Below, piece after piece: positions 54,730 to 64,000 of a DNA stretch of 64,000 nucleotides. Below the pieces are notes generated by a model. It searched no databases. It had not been told where the DNA came from and saw only the letters and a program-made list of their open reading frames with translations. How positions within the stretch are numbered: the stretch's first letter is position 1; the number at the start of each line of letters is the position of its first letter. Where the stretch lies: NCBI GenBank assembly GCA_951799405.1, contig CATOGX010000087.1, forward strand, positions 1-64,000. The letters run 5' to 3'. A program made the translations under genes and the position numbers. Source of the DNA: Agapetus fuscipes (lineage: Eukaryota > Arthropoda > Insecta > Trichoptera > Glossosomatidae).

Positions 54730-57700
54730 TTAATCTAATTTGATTATGTCCTTGATGTGATATTTATTTATAACATTTGTGTCTATATCTTTTAATACAT
54801 AGACTATCTTGCTAACTTTCTTTTCTATTCTGGCTTTGACAAATTTTGGAGCCAACTTTGTACAGAAGTATTTCCCTGCATTTGATTGTATGAAATTTTT
54901 ACGCCATACAATATCCCCTTGATCATAGACACGATTTGATCTACCTTTATTATAATAATTTGCATTTTTATTATATGCATCCCATAAATTTTCTGTTACA
55001 ATTTTGTATAATGTGTTTAATTCCTTCATTATATCTTTATGCATATCTCTATATTTATCTAATTCTTCCTTTGATTCTATTTCATCATTTACTATTTCAC
55101 CATGAATTTCACCATTTAGTACAATCTCCCTACCTCTTGCTAATACATTAGGTGTGTATCCTGTTGCTAAATTGACTGTATTATTTATTATGCTTTGTAC
55201 TGAATCTAAAAAAGTATCCCATTTTCTTTGTTCATTTTCAACAAAAATAGCTAATGTGTATCCTATTGTTCTATTATATGTCTCTACATTATTGCACATG
55301 GGAGTATATAAAGTTGTATAAAATATTTTCTGTACTCCATATGAGTACATAAAATCTTTAAATGCATTAGACTTTAAATTCTTTCCATTATCTGTTATTA
55401 TCGTTTGCGGTACTCCTTCTGTTAAAAATATTTTATTTTCTATTAATTTTACTATTTCTTCTGTAGTAGCTCTTCTTAAAGGAAATAACCAACAATATTT
55501 GGTAAAAACATCTATTATTGATAATATATGTATATAGCCCGTACTTGATTTTGGTAATGGTCCTATCAAATCAATACTCAGCATTTTTAACGGTCTATCC
55601 ACTCTTTTTCTATTTTCCATTTTTCCTGCTGGAGGTAAATTATTCGGCTTATACATTTTACATTTTTGACATTTATTTATAAAACTTTTTATATCTGCAT
55701 ACATATTTTTCCAATAGTAACATCTTGATATGTATTTATAAGTTTTAAAAATACCTACATGTCCATTATCATGATGATTCTTTATTATAGTTAATCTATT
55801 GTCTATAATAGGTATCTCTTTCCAATTATATTCCTCTGTGAAAGGATTATCATCATTTATTAGTTTAAATAATTTATTATCTACCATTTTGAATTTTTTG
55901 TATTTGTATGGTGTTTTTGTACATCCTTCTGCGATATTATTATACCAAGGATCTGCAATATTTGAATTTATTACTTCCATTTCTTTAGTACCAGGAATCC
56001 TAGATAATACATCTGGCACTGTATGTTCTTTCCCTTTTCTATGCTCAATCTCAAATTCATACTGTGAAAGTCTCATGGCCCATCTTGCTAATCTACCTGT
56101 TGGATTTGATATTTTATTCAAGAATTTTAATGCCATATGATCAGTTATTACCTTGAATTTCATCCCATCTAGATAAGATCGAAAATGTTCAATTGACTCT
56201 ACAATGGCAAGAAGCTCACGTTCTGATGTCGAATAGTTTTGTTCTCTAACTGTCAAACTTCTTGAAAAATATGCTATTGGCTTTTCGGACCCATTGATAT
56301 TTTGGTTTAATACTGAAGCTACTTGATTTTTACTGGCATCAGTGTGTAAAAAAAAATCTTTTGTGAAATCCGGACATATTAATACAGGGGCTGTGCTTAA
56401 GGCTAATTTTAAATTATTAAATGCATCCTCAGATTCTTTTGACCAATTAAAATTGTTCTGACCTTTTTTACCTCTCAATAATTTATTTAGTGGATATGAT
56501 ATCTCACTGCAGTTTCGTATAACTTTTCTATAAAATCCTACCAAACCTAAAAACATTCGTAGTTGTTTTAAATTTTTCGGTGAAGGATATTCCTCTATAA
56601 TCTTGACTTTATTTGAATCTGGCCTTAATCCATTTTCATCAATAATGTATCCCAAATATTTTAAACTATCTTTGCAAAATTCACATTTTGAAAATTTTAC
56701 CGTTAACCCTGCTTCTTGTAATATATTTTTAACTTGTTTTAATAAATTTAAATGTGAATTGAAATCTTCGTTAATAATAATTAAGTCATCGATATAACAA
56801 AATATGTTAGTATCAAATTTAGGTCCAAATAACTTGTCTAATAAACGCTGTGTTTCAGAACTTGAATTTTTTAAACCGAACGGCATTTTTGTGAATTGAA
56901 ACAACCCTCTATTTGGTACGACGAAGGCAGTTTTTTCTTTGGACGATTCTTCTAGTGGAATTTGCCAAAACGCCTTGCTTAAATCTATTGAAGAGATATA
57001 TTTGGCATTTCGTAAATTTGCTAAAACTTGATTTAAATTTGGAATAGGATAGTTATCTCGTTTTGTTACTTCATTGAGTCTTCTAGAGTCCAAACAAAAT
57101 CTAGGCGTTCCATCCTTTTTAATTACAATCACAACAGGACTGGACCACGAAGATTTGGATTGTTCAACTATACCTTCTTTTAACATTTTATCTAACTCTG
57201 TGTTAACCTGTCTCTGTCTTTCTGGACTGAGTGGATAATACTTTTGTTTTATTGGAGGACCTTCTGTCTGAATTCTGTGTTCAATGAGGTTTGTGCATCC
57301 TAAGCCTATTTTTTCATAAGAGATGTCCTTGAAATCATTTTCTATTGTTTTTAATTGCTGTAATTGGTTATCTGTTAATTTAGTTCTATTTGTAATTTTA
57401 CCTAATTCACTAATATTTTTGCTATTTGAATATGTAATTTTACTTATTAAACTCGGTTCTAATTCAAATTTTATCCAAAAATCTATTCCAAAAATTAAGT
57501 CTTGTTGTAAACCTTGTAAAACATAAAAATCTACATGTTTTATTTGATTGTCACATTTTACCTCTAAATTTATTTTACCAAGTATTTTTATATTTTTACC
57601 ATTTGCTAACGAGAAACTTTCATGGGTTTTTATAATTTTGTAATTTCTTTGTAAAAAATAATCAAATGTTTTTTCATTGATTGCAGAAATAGATGCACCT

Positions 57701-57840
57701 GAATCTAGTAAACCTGTAAAATTTTTGTTCTCAATATTTACTGTTAAAAATGGTCTTTTATCAAATTGTTTAGCAAAAATGAGTGGTGCAATTTGATAAT
57801 TTTTATTAAAAATTTGAATGAAATTAAGCCAGCTCTTCAT
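54730..57840 (-). CDS. pol: Gypsy Pol: protease, RT, RNase H, integrase
   Basis: 1036 residues from the first ATG, uninterrupted. Aspartic protease with LLDSGAS (about 44-50). RT with SSIDLSKAFWQ (D286) and CYIDDLI (349-352). RNase H with LHTDASKN (D501) and ITDHMAL. Integrase with an HHCC finger (H690, H694, C724, C727) and DDE residues in LSIDLIG (D757), ITDNGKN (D817) and NVETYNRT (E853), spaced D-35-E as expected. The frame is open upstream of this ATG to 57881 and overlaps the end of gag by a -1 shift, so the protein is probably made as a Gag-Pol fusion (see 57882). All key residues are present. Confidence 0.95.
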   Translation of the reverse strand: MKSWLNFIQIFNKNYQIAPLIFAKQFDKRPFLTVNIENKNFTGLLDSGASISAINEKTFDYFLQRNYKIIKTHESFSLANGKNIKILGKINLEVKCDNQIKHVDFYVLQGLQQDLIFGIDFWIKFELEPSLISKITYSNSKNISELGKITNRTKLTDNQLQQLKTIENDFKDISYEKIGLGCTNLIEHRIQTEGPPIKQKYYPLSPERQRQVNTELDKMLKEGIVEQSKSSWSSPVVIVIKKDGTPRFCLDSRRLNEVTKRDNYPIPNLNQVLANLRNAKYISSIDLSKAFWQIPLEESSKEKTAFVVPNRGLFQFTKMPFGLKNSSSETQRLLDKLFGPKFDTNIFCYIDDLIIINEDFNSHLNLLKQVKNILQEAGLTVKFSKCEFCKDSLKYLGYIIDENGLRPDSNKVKIIEEYPSPKNLKQLRMFLGLVGFYRKVIRNCSEISYPLNKLLRGKKGQNNFNWSKESEDAFNNLKLALSTAPVLICPDFTKDFFLHTDASKNQVASVLNQNINGSEKPIAYFSRSLTVREQNYSTSERELLAIVESIEHFRSYLDGMKFKVITDHMALKFLNKISNPTGRLARWAMRLSQYEFEIEHRKGKEHTVPDVLSRIPGTKEMEVINSNIADPWYNNIAEGCTKTPYKYKKFKMVDNKLFKLINDDNPFTEEYNWKEIPIIDNRLTIIKNHHDNGHVGIFKTYKYISRCYYWKNMYADIKSFINKCQKCKMYKPNNLPPAGKMENRKRVDRPLKMLSIDLIGPLPKSSTGYIHILSIIDVFTKYCWLFPLRRATTEEIVKLIENKIFLTEGVPQTIITDNGKNLKSNAFKDFMYSYGVQKIFYTTLYTPMCNNVETYNRTIGYTLAIFVENEQRKWDTFLDSVQSIINNTVNLATGYTPNVLARGREIVLNGEIHGEIVNDEIESKEELDKYRDMHKDIMKELNTLYKIVTENLWDAYNKNANYYNKGRSNRVYDQGDIVWRKNFIQSNAGKYFCTKLAPKFVKARIEKKVSKIVYVLKDIDTNVINKYHIKDIIKLD

Positions 57841-57875
57841 TTCTGATTTTTGTGTTTGTACTGAAGGCCGACTAT

Positions 57876-58820
57876 CTACAAGTTTTTTGAATTACTATTG
57901 TATGTCGTATTTGTTCTGTTTTGTATATTTATATTTCTGTTCATTTTTGTTTTGTCTGTATAATAACTTTTTTTATTTTTAACAAAACAATCTTTTTGTA
58001 CATGTCCTGTACGCTTACATGAGTAACAGATTACTGTGTGTTTTTTAAAATTTCCATTTTTTATAAAACAATTTCTTTCCACATGTCCTCTTTTATTACA
58101 AAAGTAGCATACTATATTATTTGTGAAACTTCTACATTTATTCTGTATGTAATCTAATTTTCTATTTTTAGTCCAACAATCTATTTCATCATGTCCTAAT
58201 TTATTACAAAAATTGCATTTTTGCATTACATTTTTCTCTTCTGTGTCATTCATTACATTTAAATTCTTACATTCATTAAATTTGAAAAATGATTCAAACT
58301 TGCTACATATTGTAGATAATTCCTCTGTATTTTTAATTTCAGATGTTGTCAGTAAAGTTGCATATTTTTCTGACAATCCATGAATTATTATGTCCATAAG
58401 TTCTTTATCATGCATTCTTTTATTTAATAAATTATTTTTTGATTTTACCTTTAAAATATAAACAGATGCATTATCATGACCTTGTACCATATTTAAAATT
58501 TCTAACTTAAGATTCCTTTGAAAGTCATATTTTTCAAATTGTTGTAAGAATTTGGTTTTAAAAATTTTCCAATCAAATTCACAATTAATTGCTCTGTACC
58601 AAGTTAACGGAAAATCTGTTAAAAATATAGGCATACACTCTACCAAATAATCTAATTTTAATTTGTAGACTTTGGCTAATTCTTCTAACCTTATTATAAA
58701 TTCATTTGGTTCACTTTCACCATTAAAAGATATTTTTAATTTGAGAGGATCAAAATTTATGGACTCCATTGTGTTACTTTCTAAATCCTTTTTATTATTT
58801 ATTTTTTTAGATTTCGTCAT
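57876..58820 (-). CDS. gag: Gypsy Gag with three zinc knuckles
   Basis: 314 residues. The N-terminal part matches retrotransposon gag (capsid-like) proteins (FPLTWYRAI, FLQQFEKYDF). Three CCHC knuckles follow at about 202-215, 238-251 and 265-278, all with C-x2-C-x4-H-x4-C spacing, then a basic, Asn-rich tail. Three knuckles are more than the usual one or two. It would package the element RNA in virus-like particles (family role). Confidence 0.92.
   Translation of the reverse strand: MTKSKKINNKKDLESNTMESINFDPLKLKISFNGESEPNEFIIRLEELAKVYKLKLDYLVECMPIFLTDFPLTWYRAINCEFDWKIFKTKFLQQFEKYDFQRNLKLEILNMVQGHDNASVYILKVKSKNNLLNKRMHDKELMDIIIHGLSEKYATLLTTSEIKNTEELSTICSKFESFFKFNECKNLNVMNDTEEKNVMQKCNFCNKLGHDEIDCWTKNRKLDYIQNKCRSFTNNIVCYFCNKRGHVERNCFIKNGNFKKHTVICYSCKRTGHVQKDCFVKNKKSYYTDKTKMNRNINIQNRTNTTYNSNSKNL
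57882..57888 (-). promoter_or_regulatory. -1 ribosomal frameshift slippery site (A AAA AAC)
   Basis: In the gag frame the last codons are TCA AAA AAC TTG TAG. The heptamer A AAA AAC fits the X XXY YYZ rule. After a one-base slip back, reading continues CTT GTA GAT and stays open into pol. Confidence 0.8.
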
Positions 58821-59270
58821 TTGCTGTATATTTTCAATTTATGCAATTAAAAAAAATCATTTCATTGAAAAAAATTTTTTTATACAAATTAAATATAACA
58901 CCATCTATATATATTTATCTAAACTGATTTGAAACAAACTGGTTCATGTACATTCTTTTTTCTTCTGGGACGTTCGATTTTTAAATCTTCATTTCTTCTG
59001 AACGTAGTGTAGGTAATTTGAATTCTCTCACCTTCAATATTTTCAAAACCGCCTTTGAAATCTTGCAATTTCTTGTTATAAATTGTATAAGTTGAGTTTT
59101 TTAAAACATTTTAAACGTGTTGATGCTTTCACAACCATAAATCTGTCCAATTTTAATTATTTCATATATTGTATTGTTTTCAATGTCATTTGTTGAAATC
59201 GACTGTCATTTGTTTTTGTTTGTGAAAAATTTTCTTCATAGGAATTTCATTTACAGATTTTTTCTTTTAC

Positions 59271-59281
59271 GTTGGGCGCCA
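59271..59281 (-). other. Primer-binding site of the Gypsy element
   Basis: TGGCGCCCAAC lies three bases inside the 5' LTR, a sequence type used with tRNA-Lys 3' ends in retroelements. Confidence 0.75.
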
Positions 59282-59284
59282 AAA

Positions 59285-59546
59285 TGTGAGGGTTTTTCCT
59301 CTGTCCTGCTGATTGACACAATTAATAATGTAACAGCCACTTTAATATGTTTACTTTTATTCCTTTCACAATGTATACACAATAAACCACAGCACAATAA
59401 TATTAATTATTCTTAATTACACATGCTTGTGGCTCTCACGCCAGGCAAGCTTCTTCCCTCTTTCTGCATTCTTTTGTTTTCCTTTTTCCATTCAAATTTA
59501 AATACAATGTTCCATTCTACCAAACAAACAAACTCATCTCGTTACA
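59285..59546 (-). repeat. 5' LTR of the Gypsy element
   Basis: Matches the 3' LTR base for base by eye. Confidence 0.92.
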
Positions 59547-59550
59547 ATAC

Positions 59551-60341
59551 TACCAAAATGTCAGAGGTCTGTGAGGGTTTTTCTTCTCTGTCCTGCTGAT
59601 TGACACAATTAATAATATAACATACACACTTTAATATGTTTACTTTTATTTCTTTCACAATGTATACACAATAAACCACAGCACAATATTAATTCTTTAT
59701 TCTTAATTACACAGGCTTGTGGCTATCCCGCCAGGCAAGCTTTTTCTCTCTTTTTGCCTTCCTTTGTTTTCCTTTTCATTCAAATTCAAATCTCATGTTC
59801 CATTTTACCTAACAAAAATCTCGTTACAGGTCTTAGGACTAAAACACATCTATTTTATAGCAATATTTTGTGCAATGATTTTGATATAATTTGCCTTACA
59901 GAATCTTGGCTGAATGAAAATTTTTATGATCACGAACTCTTTGACAGCCGATACTGCGTTTACAGACTTGACAGAGATTACCATACAACTGAACAAAAAT
60001 TGGGAGGAGGAGTCCTTATTGCGGTTAAGTCTAGTTTAACATCATCTATCAGAACGGGCTGGGCTTCAGACTCAAAAGCGGAAGAGTTATGGATAACCAT
60101 TACCTTGTCAACATCAACGAAATTGAATTTGTGCTGCGTATACCTGCCTCAGGGTCAAAACCACTCACAAAGACTAGGTAAGTTCTTTGAAAATGCATCG
60201 CAACTAGTATTAAATAATGTAGATGACAAATTTATATTGCTAGGTGATTTCAATTTGCCTGGAATATGCTGGGAGCCGACAGATGAACCAAATGCTTTTA
60301 GTGTAACTAATCATAGTTCCCACGATTCCCCTATGATCGAT
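59551..60341 (+). pseudogene. LINE-A ORF2 endonuclease domain, truncated
   Basis: With the solo LTR and one GGTC removed, the frame runs YQNVRGL into LRTKTHLFYSN, then CLTESWLNENF (catalytic Glu), GGGVLIAVK, CCVYLPQGQ and LLGDFNLPGICW (Asp and Asn). It ends at about 60341 where R1-clade sequence begins. This is the APE-type endonuclease of a CR1/Jockey-superclade LINE. The RT part is missing. Confidence 0.85.
59570..59828 (-). mobile_element. Solo LTR of the same Gypsy family
   Basis: Diverged from the LTRs of the neighbour by several substitutions and small indels. It is flanked by GGTC on both sides (59566-59569, 59829-59832), so it inserted independently. This copy also fixes the LTR boundaries (TGTGAGGG … TTACA on +). 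Confidence 0.9.
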
Positions 60342-62188
60342 TTCAGTCGGCGCCTCCTGGAAGAGACAGAGGCTAGTCCTCATTCTCAAAAAGGCGGTCG
60401 CGGACGGACCCTCTTCCTTTAGGCCGTTGTGCATGCTGGACGGCTTCGGGAAGCTCCTTGAGCGCCTCCTGCTCGGAAGACTACAGCTCATCCTGGAGGA
60501 TCCGGAGCGGGGGCTCTCCGACCGACAGTACGGCTTCAGGCGGGGTCGATCTACGGTGGACGCCGTCGGTCACGTGGTAAGTGTGATCCGAAGGGCGTGG
60601 GAGGGCACGGTGAAGAGTCACCGACGGGTCGTCATGATAGCGCTGGATATCAAGAACGCCTTCAACTCCGCGCGATGGGAACTTGTTCTCAGAGCGTTGA
60701 GAGAGGACTTCCGGGTACCAGACTATCTGATGGCAATGCTCGAAAACTATTTCGATGGCCGGACGCTGGAGTATCGTCACGGCCCTTCTGGCGTGGAAGA
60801 GAAGCGACGGGTGTCGTCGGGCGTCCCGCAGGGATCGGTCTTAGGACCCACCCTGTGGAATGCCCTGTACGATGGACTGTTGCGGACTGACATGCCGGAG
60901 GGGTCGAGTCTTGTTGCTTTCGCGGACGACATCGCGGTAGTGATCGAGGGGAAGACCTCCCGTGATCTCGAAATTTCAGGGAACGAGGCGCTTCGCCGGG
61001 TCAAGAGATGGCTCGACCGAGCCGGACTGCAGTTCGCAGTCCAGAAGACCGAGGCGGTGCTGTTCTGCCGAAAGCGGCGACCTCTTCTGCCTCGGCTGCT
61101 GCCTGGAGGGTTTTGAGGTGCCGCTAGCGAAATCGCTGCGGTACCTGGGGATCCAACTCGATCGTGGTCTCCGCTTCGGAGAACACATCGAGCTGGCGGC
61201 CGCCAAGGCAAGCGGAGTGGCGATTCAGCTGGGGAGGCTCATGCCGAATGTGGGTGGACCGAAATCATGTAGGAGGAAACTCTTGCATGAGGTCGTTCAC
61301 TCCATACTTCTGTATGGGGCACCCGTCTGGGCGAAGTCACTGGAGGTAGAACAGCACAGGAAGAAGATGGCTGCCGTTCAGAGAAGAAGCGCGCTGCGAG
61401 TGATCTCCGGCTACCGCACCATTTCCGCCGACGCGGCTTTGGTGCTGGCTTCTTCTCCGCCCGTAGACCTGCTGGCGCTGGAGCGCAAAGCGGTGTACGA
61501 TTCAGGTAAGGGACCGCAGCATAGGGCCTTGACGATGTCGAAGTGGCAGGATCGCTGGAGTTCGGCAGCCAAGGGACGCTGGACGAACAGGCTTGTCGGT
61601 GACCTTGGGCCCTGGTGCTCGAGGAAACACGGTGACCTGAGCTTCCGGCTCAGGCAGCTGTTGAGCGGACACGGTTGTTTCGGTGCCTATCTACATCGGA
61701 TTGGCAAAGAAGCAACTGCAGCATGCTGGCACTGCGACTCGTCAAACGATAACGCGGAGCACACGCTGCTCTCATGCCCCGCCTGGGCGGAACCGAGGCA
61801 GTCTCTCATGGCTGCCATCGGAACCGATCACCTGGGTGTGGACACGATGGTGGCGTCAATGCTCCAAAGCAAAGAGAACTGGAGTGCTTGGGAGGCCTTT
61901 GCCTCTCGTGTTATCGGCGTGAAGGAGGAGGCCGAGCGTGAGAGGCGGAGGCGCCCCAATCCAGAGGTCGCGTAACCCGACTTTGTAGTATACCCTTAAG
62001 GTAAGATAAGCCACACCTCGATGTTTTGGTTAATTCTGCTTTCCGAGGTGTGGTGAAGTTGCTTCGGGGGGAGTGTTTAGTCAGTTGAAAAACCTGGCAC
62101 GCTCTCTGGTACGGGCCAGAGGGTGTCTTTTTGAAGATTCACTCCTCCTTTCCCCCGAGGAAGAAAAAAAAAAAAAAAAAAAAAAAAA
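60342..62188 (+). mobile_element. R1-clade (TRAS/SART-like) LINE, 5'-truncated copy 1
   Basis: The RT and C-terminal part, a 3'UTR (with CCACACCTCGATGTTTTGG) and a poly(A) run (62164-62188) are followed directly by TTAGG repeats. GC-rich codon use contrasts sharply with the AT-rich neighbourhood. Confidence 0.85.
60345..61975 (+). pseudogene. R1-clade reverse transcriptase, copy 1
   Basis: RT motifs: PSSFRPLCMLDGFGKLLERL, QYGFRRGRSTVDAV, ALDIKNAFNSARW, SGVPQGSVLGPTLWN and VAFADDIAVV (FADD active site). A frame change lies between about 61070 and 61110; the second frame continues LEGFEVPLAKSLRYLGIQLD to the C-terminal finger CWHCDSSNDNAEHTLLSCP (CCHC type usual in R1-clade) and stops at 61975. 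The N-terminal endonuclease is absent. Confidence 0.85.
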
Positions 62189-62257
62189 GGTTAGGTTAGG
62201 TTAGGTTAGGTCAGGTTAGGTTAGGTCAGGTTAGGTTAGGTCAGGTTAGGTTAGGTT
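62189..62257 (+). repeat. Telomere-type (TTAGG)n block
   Basis: About 13 units of TTAGG with some TCAGG variants, lying between two LINE copies. Confidence 0.95.
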
Positions 62258-63028
62258 CGCTCTGAGAGTGATCTCCGGCTACCGCACCATCTCCGCCGAC
62301 GCGGCTTTGGTGCTGGCTTCTTCTCCGCCCGTAGACCTGCTGGCGCTGGAGCGCAAAGCGGTGTACGATTCAGGTAAGGGACCGCAGCATAGGGCCTTGA
62401 CGATGTCGAAGTGGCAGGATCGCTGGAGTTCGGCAGCCAAGGGACGCTGGACGAACAGGCTTGTCGGTGACCTTGGGCCCTGGTGCTCGAGGAAACACGG
62501 CGACCTGAGCTTCCGGCTCACGCAGCTGCTGAGCGGACACGGTTGTTTCGGTGCCTATCTACATCGGATTGGCAAAGAAGCAACTGCAGCATGCTGGCAC
62601 TGCGACTCGTCAAACGATGACGCGGAGCACACGCTGCTCTCGTGCCCCGCCTGGGCGGAACCGAGGCAGTCTCTCATGGCTGCCATCGGAACCGATCACC
62701 TGGGTGTGGACACGATGGTGGCGTCAATGCTCCAAAGCAAAGAGAACTGGAGTGCTTGGGAGGCCTTTGCCTCTCGTGTTATCGGCGTGAAGGAGGAGGC
62801 CGAGCGTGAGAGGCGGAGGCGCCCCAATCCAGAGGTCGCGTAACCCGACTTTGTAGTATACCCTTAAGGTAAGATAAACCACACCTCGATGTTTTGGTTA
62901 ATTCTGCTTTCCGAGGTGTGGTGAAGTTGCTTCGGGGGGAGTGTTTAGTCAGTTGACAAACCTGGCACGCTCTCTGGTACGGGCCAGGGGGTGTCTTTTT
63001 GAAGATTCACTCCTCCTTTCCCCCGAGG

Positions 63029-63077
<49 letters not shown>
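62258..63077 (+). mobile_element. R1-clade LINE, 5'-truncated copy 2
   Basis: Starts within the C-terminal coding region. The frame is open from 62268 to 62843 and nearly identical to copy 1 (a few changes such as LRQLL to LTQLL). The same 3'UTR and a long A-run (about 63029-63077) follow. Confidence 0.88.
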
Positions 63078-63079
<2 letters not shown>

Positions 63080-63090
63080 TTAGGTTAGGT
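63078..63090 (+). repeat. Short telomere-type spacer
   Basis: GGTTAGGTTAGGT between the poly(A) of copy 2 and the 5' end of copy 3. Confidence 0.9.
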
Positions 63091-63332
63091 CCCCCCATCA
63101 TGGTTCGGGCCTTGTCGTGGCTTGGGGGCTTCTCGATGCTTTTCCTCATAATCGGACAAGTGTCGGGGCTTTGGTCTGCCGACAATCTAGTGGGTGGTAC
63201 TTAGATAGGCGCGCTCCCCGGGTGGGGTTAGAGTAGGTAGGCGCCGGCAGAGCAAAGTTAACTATAGCGAACCGCGTATCTGTATCTATGTATTATATTT
63301 ATTTATTATTATATTAAATACTTGGATAATAA

Positions 63333-64000
63333 ATGGACAGTACGATTTCAAAACATGTACCTCAGGGGGGTACCGTTGCCACTGGCGGCGGAGAATCCCC
63401 TCCCGACGCGCAATCGTCGGGCTGCCCCACGGATTCTGGGGGGGGCAAAAATCGTTTCTTTGAGATAAGGATGGGAGTGTTGCTGGACACTCTCGAGGGC
63501 CTGAATAATTTCATCTCGCGTAGGACAAATGTCCACGTCCCATTAAAACAAGGAATTCAGGCCGCTCTGACAATAGCAATGGAGGTAATGGACTGCCTTA
63601 ATGACGGAAAAACCGTCAGCGTCCATTGCCAAACGGACAACCGAAGCACCAAGACTGAGGGCACGGCGATGACACCACTGTCGTCAAAGTGCCTCAGCGT
63701 ACAAGACCCGGAGCTGGGGTGGCAGCGCAAGCAACGGAAGCAGCCGCAACAAAAACAGCAGCCGCAACAACGGCAGCAGCCGCAACAACGGCAGCAGCCG
63801 CAACAACGGCAGCAGCCGCAACAACGGCAGCAGCCGCAACAACGGCAGCAGCCGCAACAACGGCAGCAGCCGCAACAACGGCAGCAGCCGCAACAACGGC
63901 AGCAGCCGCAACAACGGCAGCAGCCGCAACAACGGCAGCAGCCGCAACAACGGCAGCAACTGCAACAACGGCAGCAGCCGCGGTGGCAATCTCAGCCCCA
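63333..64000 (+). CDS. ORF1 (Gag-like) of copy 3, partial at the 3' side
   Basis: Open for 222 codons from ATG 63333 to the window end. N-terminal region with a Gly/Ser/Pro-rich start and a segment RFFEIRMGVLLDTLEGLNNF, then a long glutamine-rich repeat (QQRQQP)n from codon about 130. TRAS/SART ORF1 proteins are Gag-like with C-terminal CCHC knuckles, which would lie outside this window. The opposite-strand leucine-rich frame is only a shadow of the repeat. Confidence 0.65.
   Translation, partial: MDSTISKHVPQGGTVATGGGESPPDAQSSGCPTDSGGGKNRFFEIRMGVLLDTLEGLNNFISRRTNVHVPLKQGIQAALTIAMEVMDCLNDGKTVSVHCQTDNRSTKTEGTAMTPLSSKCLSVQDPELGWQRKQRKQPQQKQQPQQRQQPQQRQQPQQRQQPQQRQQPQQRQQPQQRQQPQQRQQPQQRQQPQQRQQPQQRQQPQQRQQLQQRQQPRWQSQP
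63730..63985 (+). repeat. 18-bp coding minisatellite
   Basis: About 13 copies of CGGCAGCAGCCGCAACAA with few variants. As 18 is a multiple of three, the ORF1 frame is kept. Confidence 0.95.

Larger units (their letters stand above)
53723..59546 (-). mobile_element. Ty3/Gypsy LTR retrotransposon, complete
   Basis: Two LTRs of 262 bases (53723-53984 and 59285-59546) read as identical, and ATAC flanks the element on both sides (53719-53722, 59547-59550). In its own (minus) sense the order is 5' LTR, primer-binding site, gag, pol (protease, RT, RNase H, integrase), polypurine tract, 3' LTR. No env-like frame is seen. The identical LTRs and open frames indicate a very recent insertion. Confidence 0.95.
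63091..64000 (+). mobile_element. R1-clade LINE copy 3, 5' end (continues past the window)
   Basis: Begins CCCCCCATCATGGTTCGGGCC right after TTAGG repeats. A leader of about 240 bases precedes ORF1. Head-to-tail position behind copy 2 suggests the same family, but no overlapping region exists in the window to prove it. Confidence 0.7.

Noticed and set aside
63684..63989. Leucine-rich minus-strand frame of 101 codons
   Set aside because: Purely the complement of the 18-bp repeat that encodes the glutamine tract in ORF1.

Overview
This is eukaryotic DNA from an insect, most likely a lepidopteran. The reasons are two intron-containing animal genes, AT-rich introns packed with transposons, tRNA-derived SINEs, and R1-clade LINEs sitting next to TTAGG repeats, as in the TRAS/SART telomeric families of moths. 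The species cannot be told from the sequence.

Genes (1-34 kb). Two host genes lie on the + strand. The first (1361-3655) is dynein light chain roadblock: four exons, 97 residues. The second (8488-31005) is a STAR-family KH RNA-binding protein of the Sam68/KHDRBS type. It has eight coding exons, 406 residues, a possible shorter 361-residue isoform ending inside intron 7, and a probable 3'UTR exon at 31615-31703. Two inverted copies of one TIR element end 57 and 107 bases upstream of the two start codons. KHDRBS intron 3 (12 kb) contains a CACTA/Mirage-like element, hAT MITEs and a complete-looking ISL2EU DNA transposon. ISL2EU carries a YqaJ/SWIM nuclease gene and a convergent THAP-DDE transposase gene. 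It is itself inserted in another TIR element with a 10-bp target duplication.

Transposon graveyard (34-42 kb). A hAT remnant is interrupted by hairpin MITEs. A TTAA-target element has been split, and one half inverted, between two copies of a hAT MITE. A Harbinger-type MITE is inserted into a copy of itself.

One LINE split by nested insertions (42-60.3 kb). A PHD-finger LINE runs left to right from 42062 to about 60341. It is interrupted by an 8-kb foldback-like element (which contains two further LINEs), a 2.36-kb TTAA element, a 5.8-kb Ty3/Gypsy retrotransposon with identical LTRs, and a solo LTR. At each break the LINE reading frame resumes on the far side once one target duplication is removed.

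Telomere-type LINE array (60.3-64 kb). Three head-to-tail R1-clade (TRAS/SART-like) LINE copies have poly(A) tails separated by (TTAGG)n. The third copy shows its 5' end and the start of ORF1, which runs out of the window. This suggests a subtelomeric position or an interstitial telomeric block.
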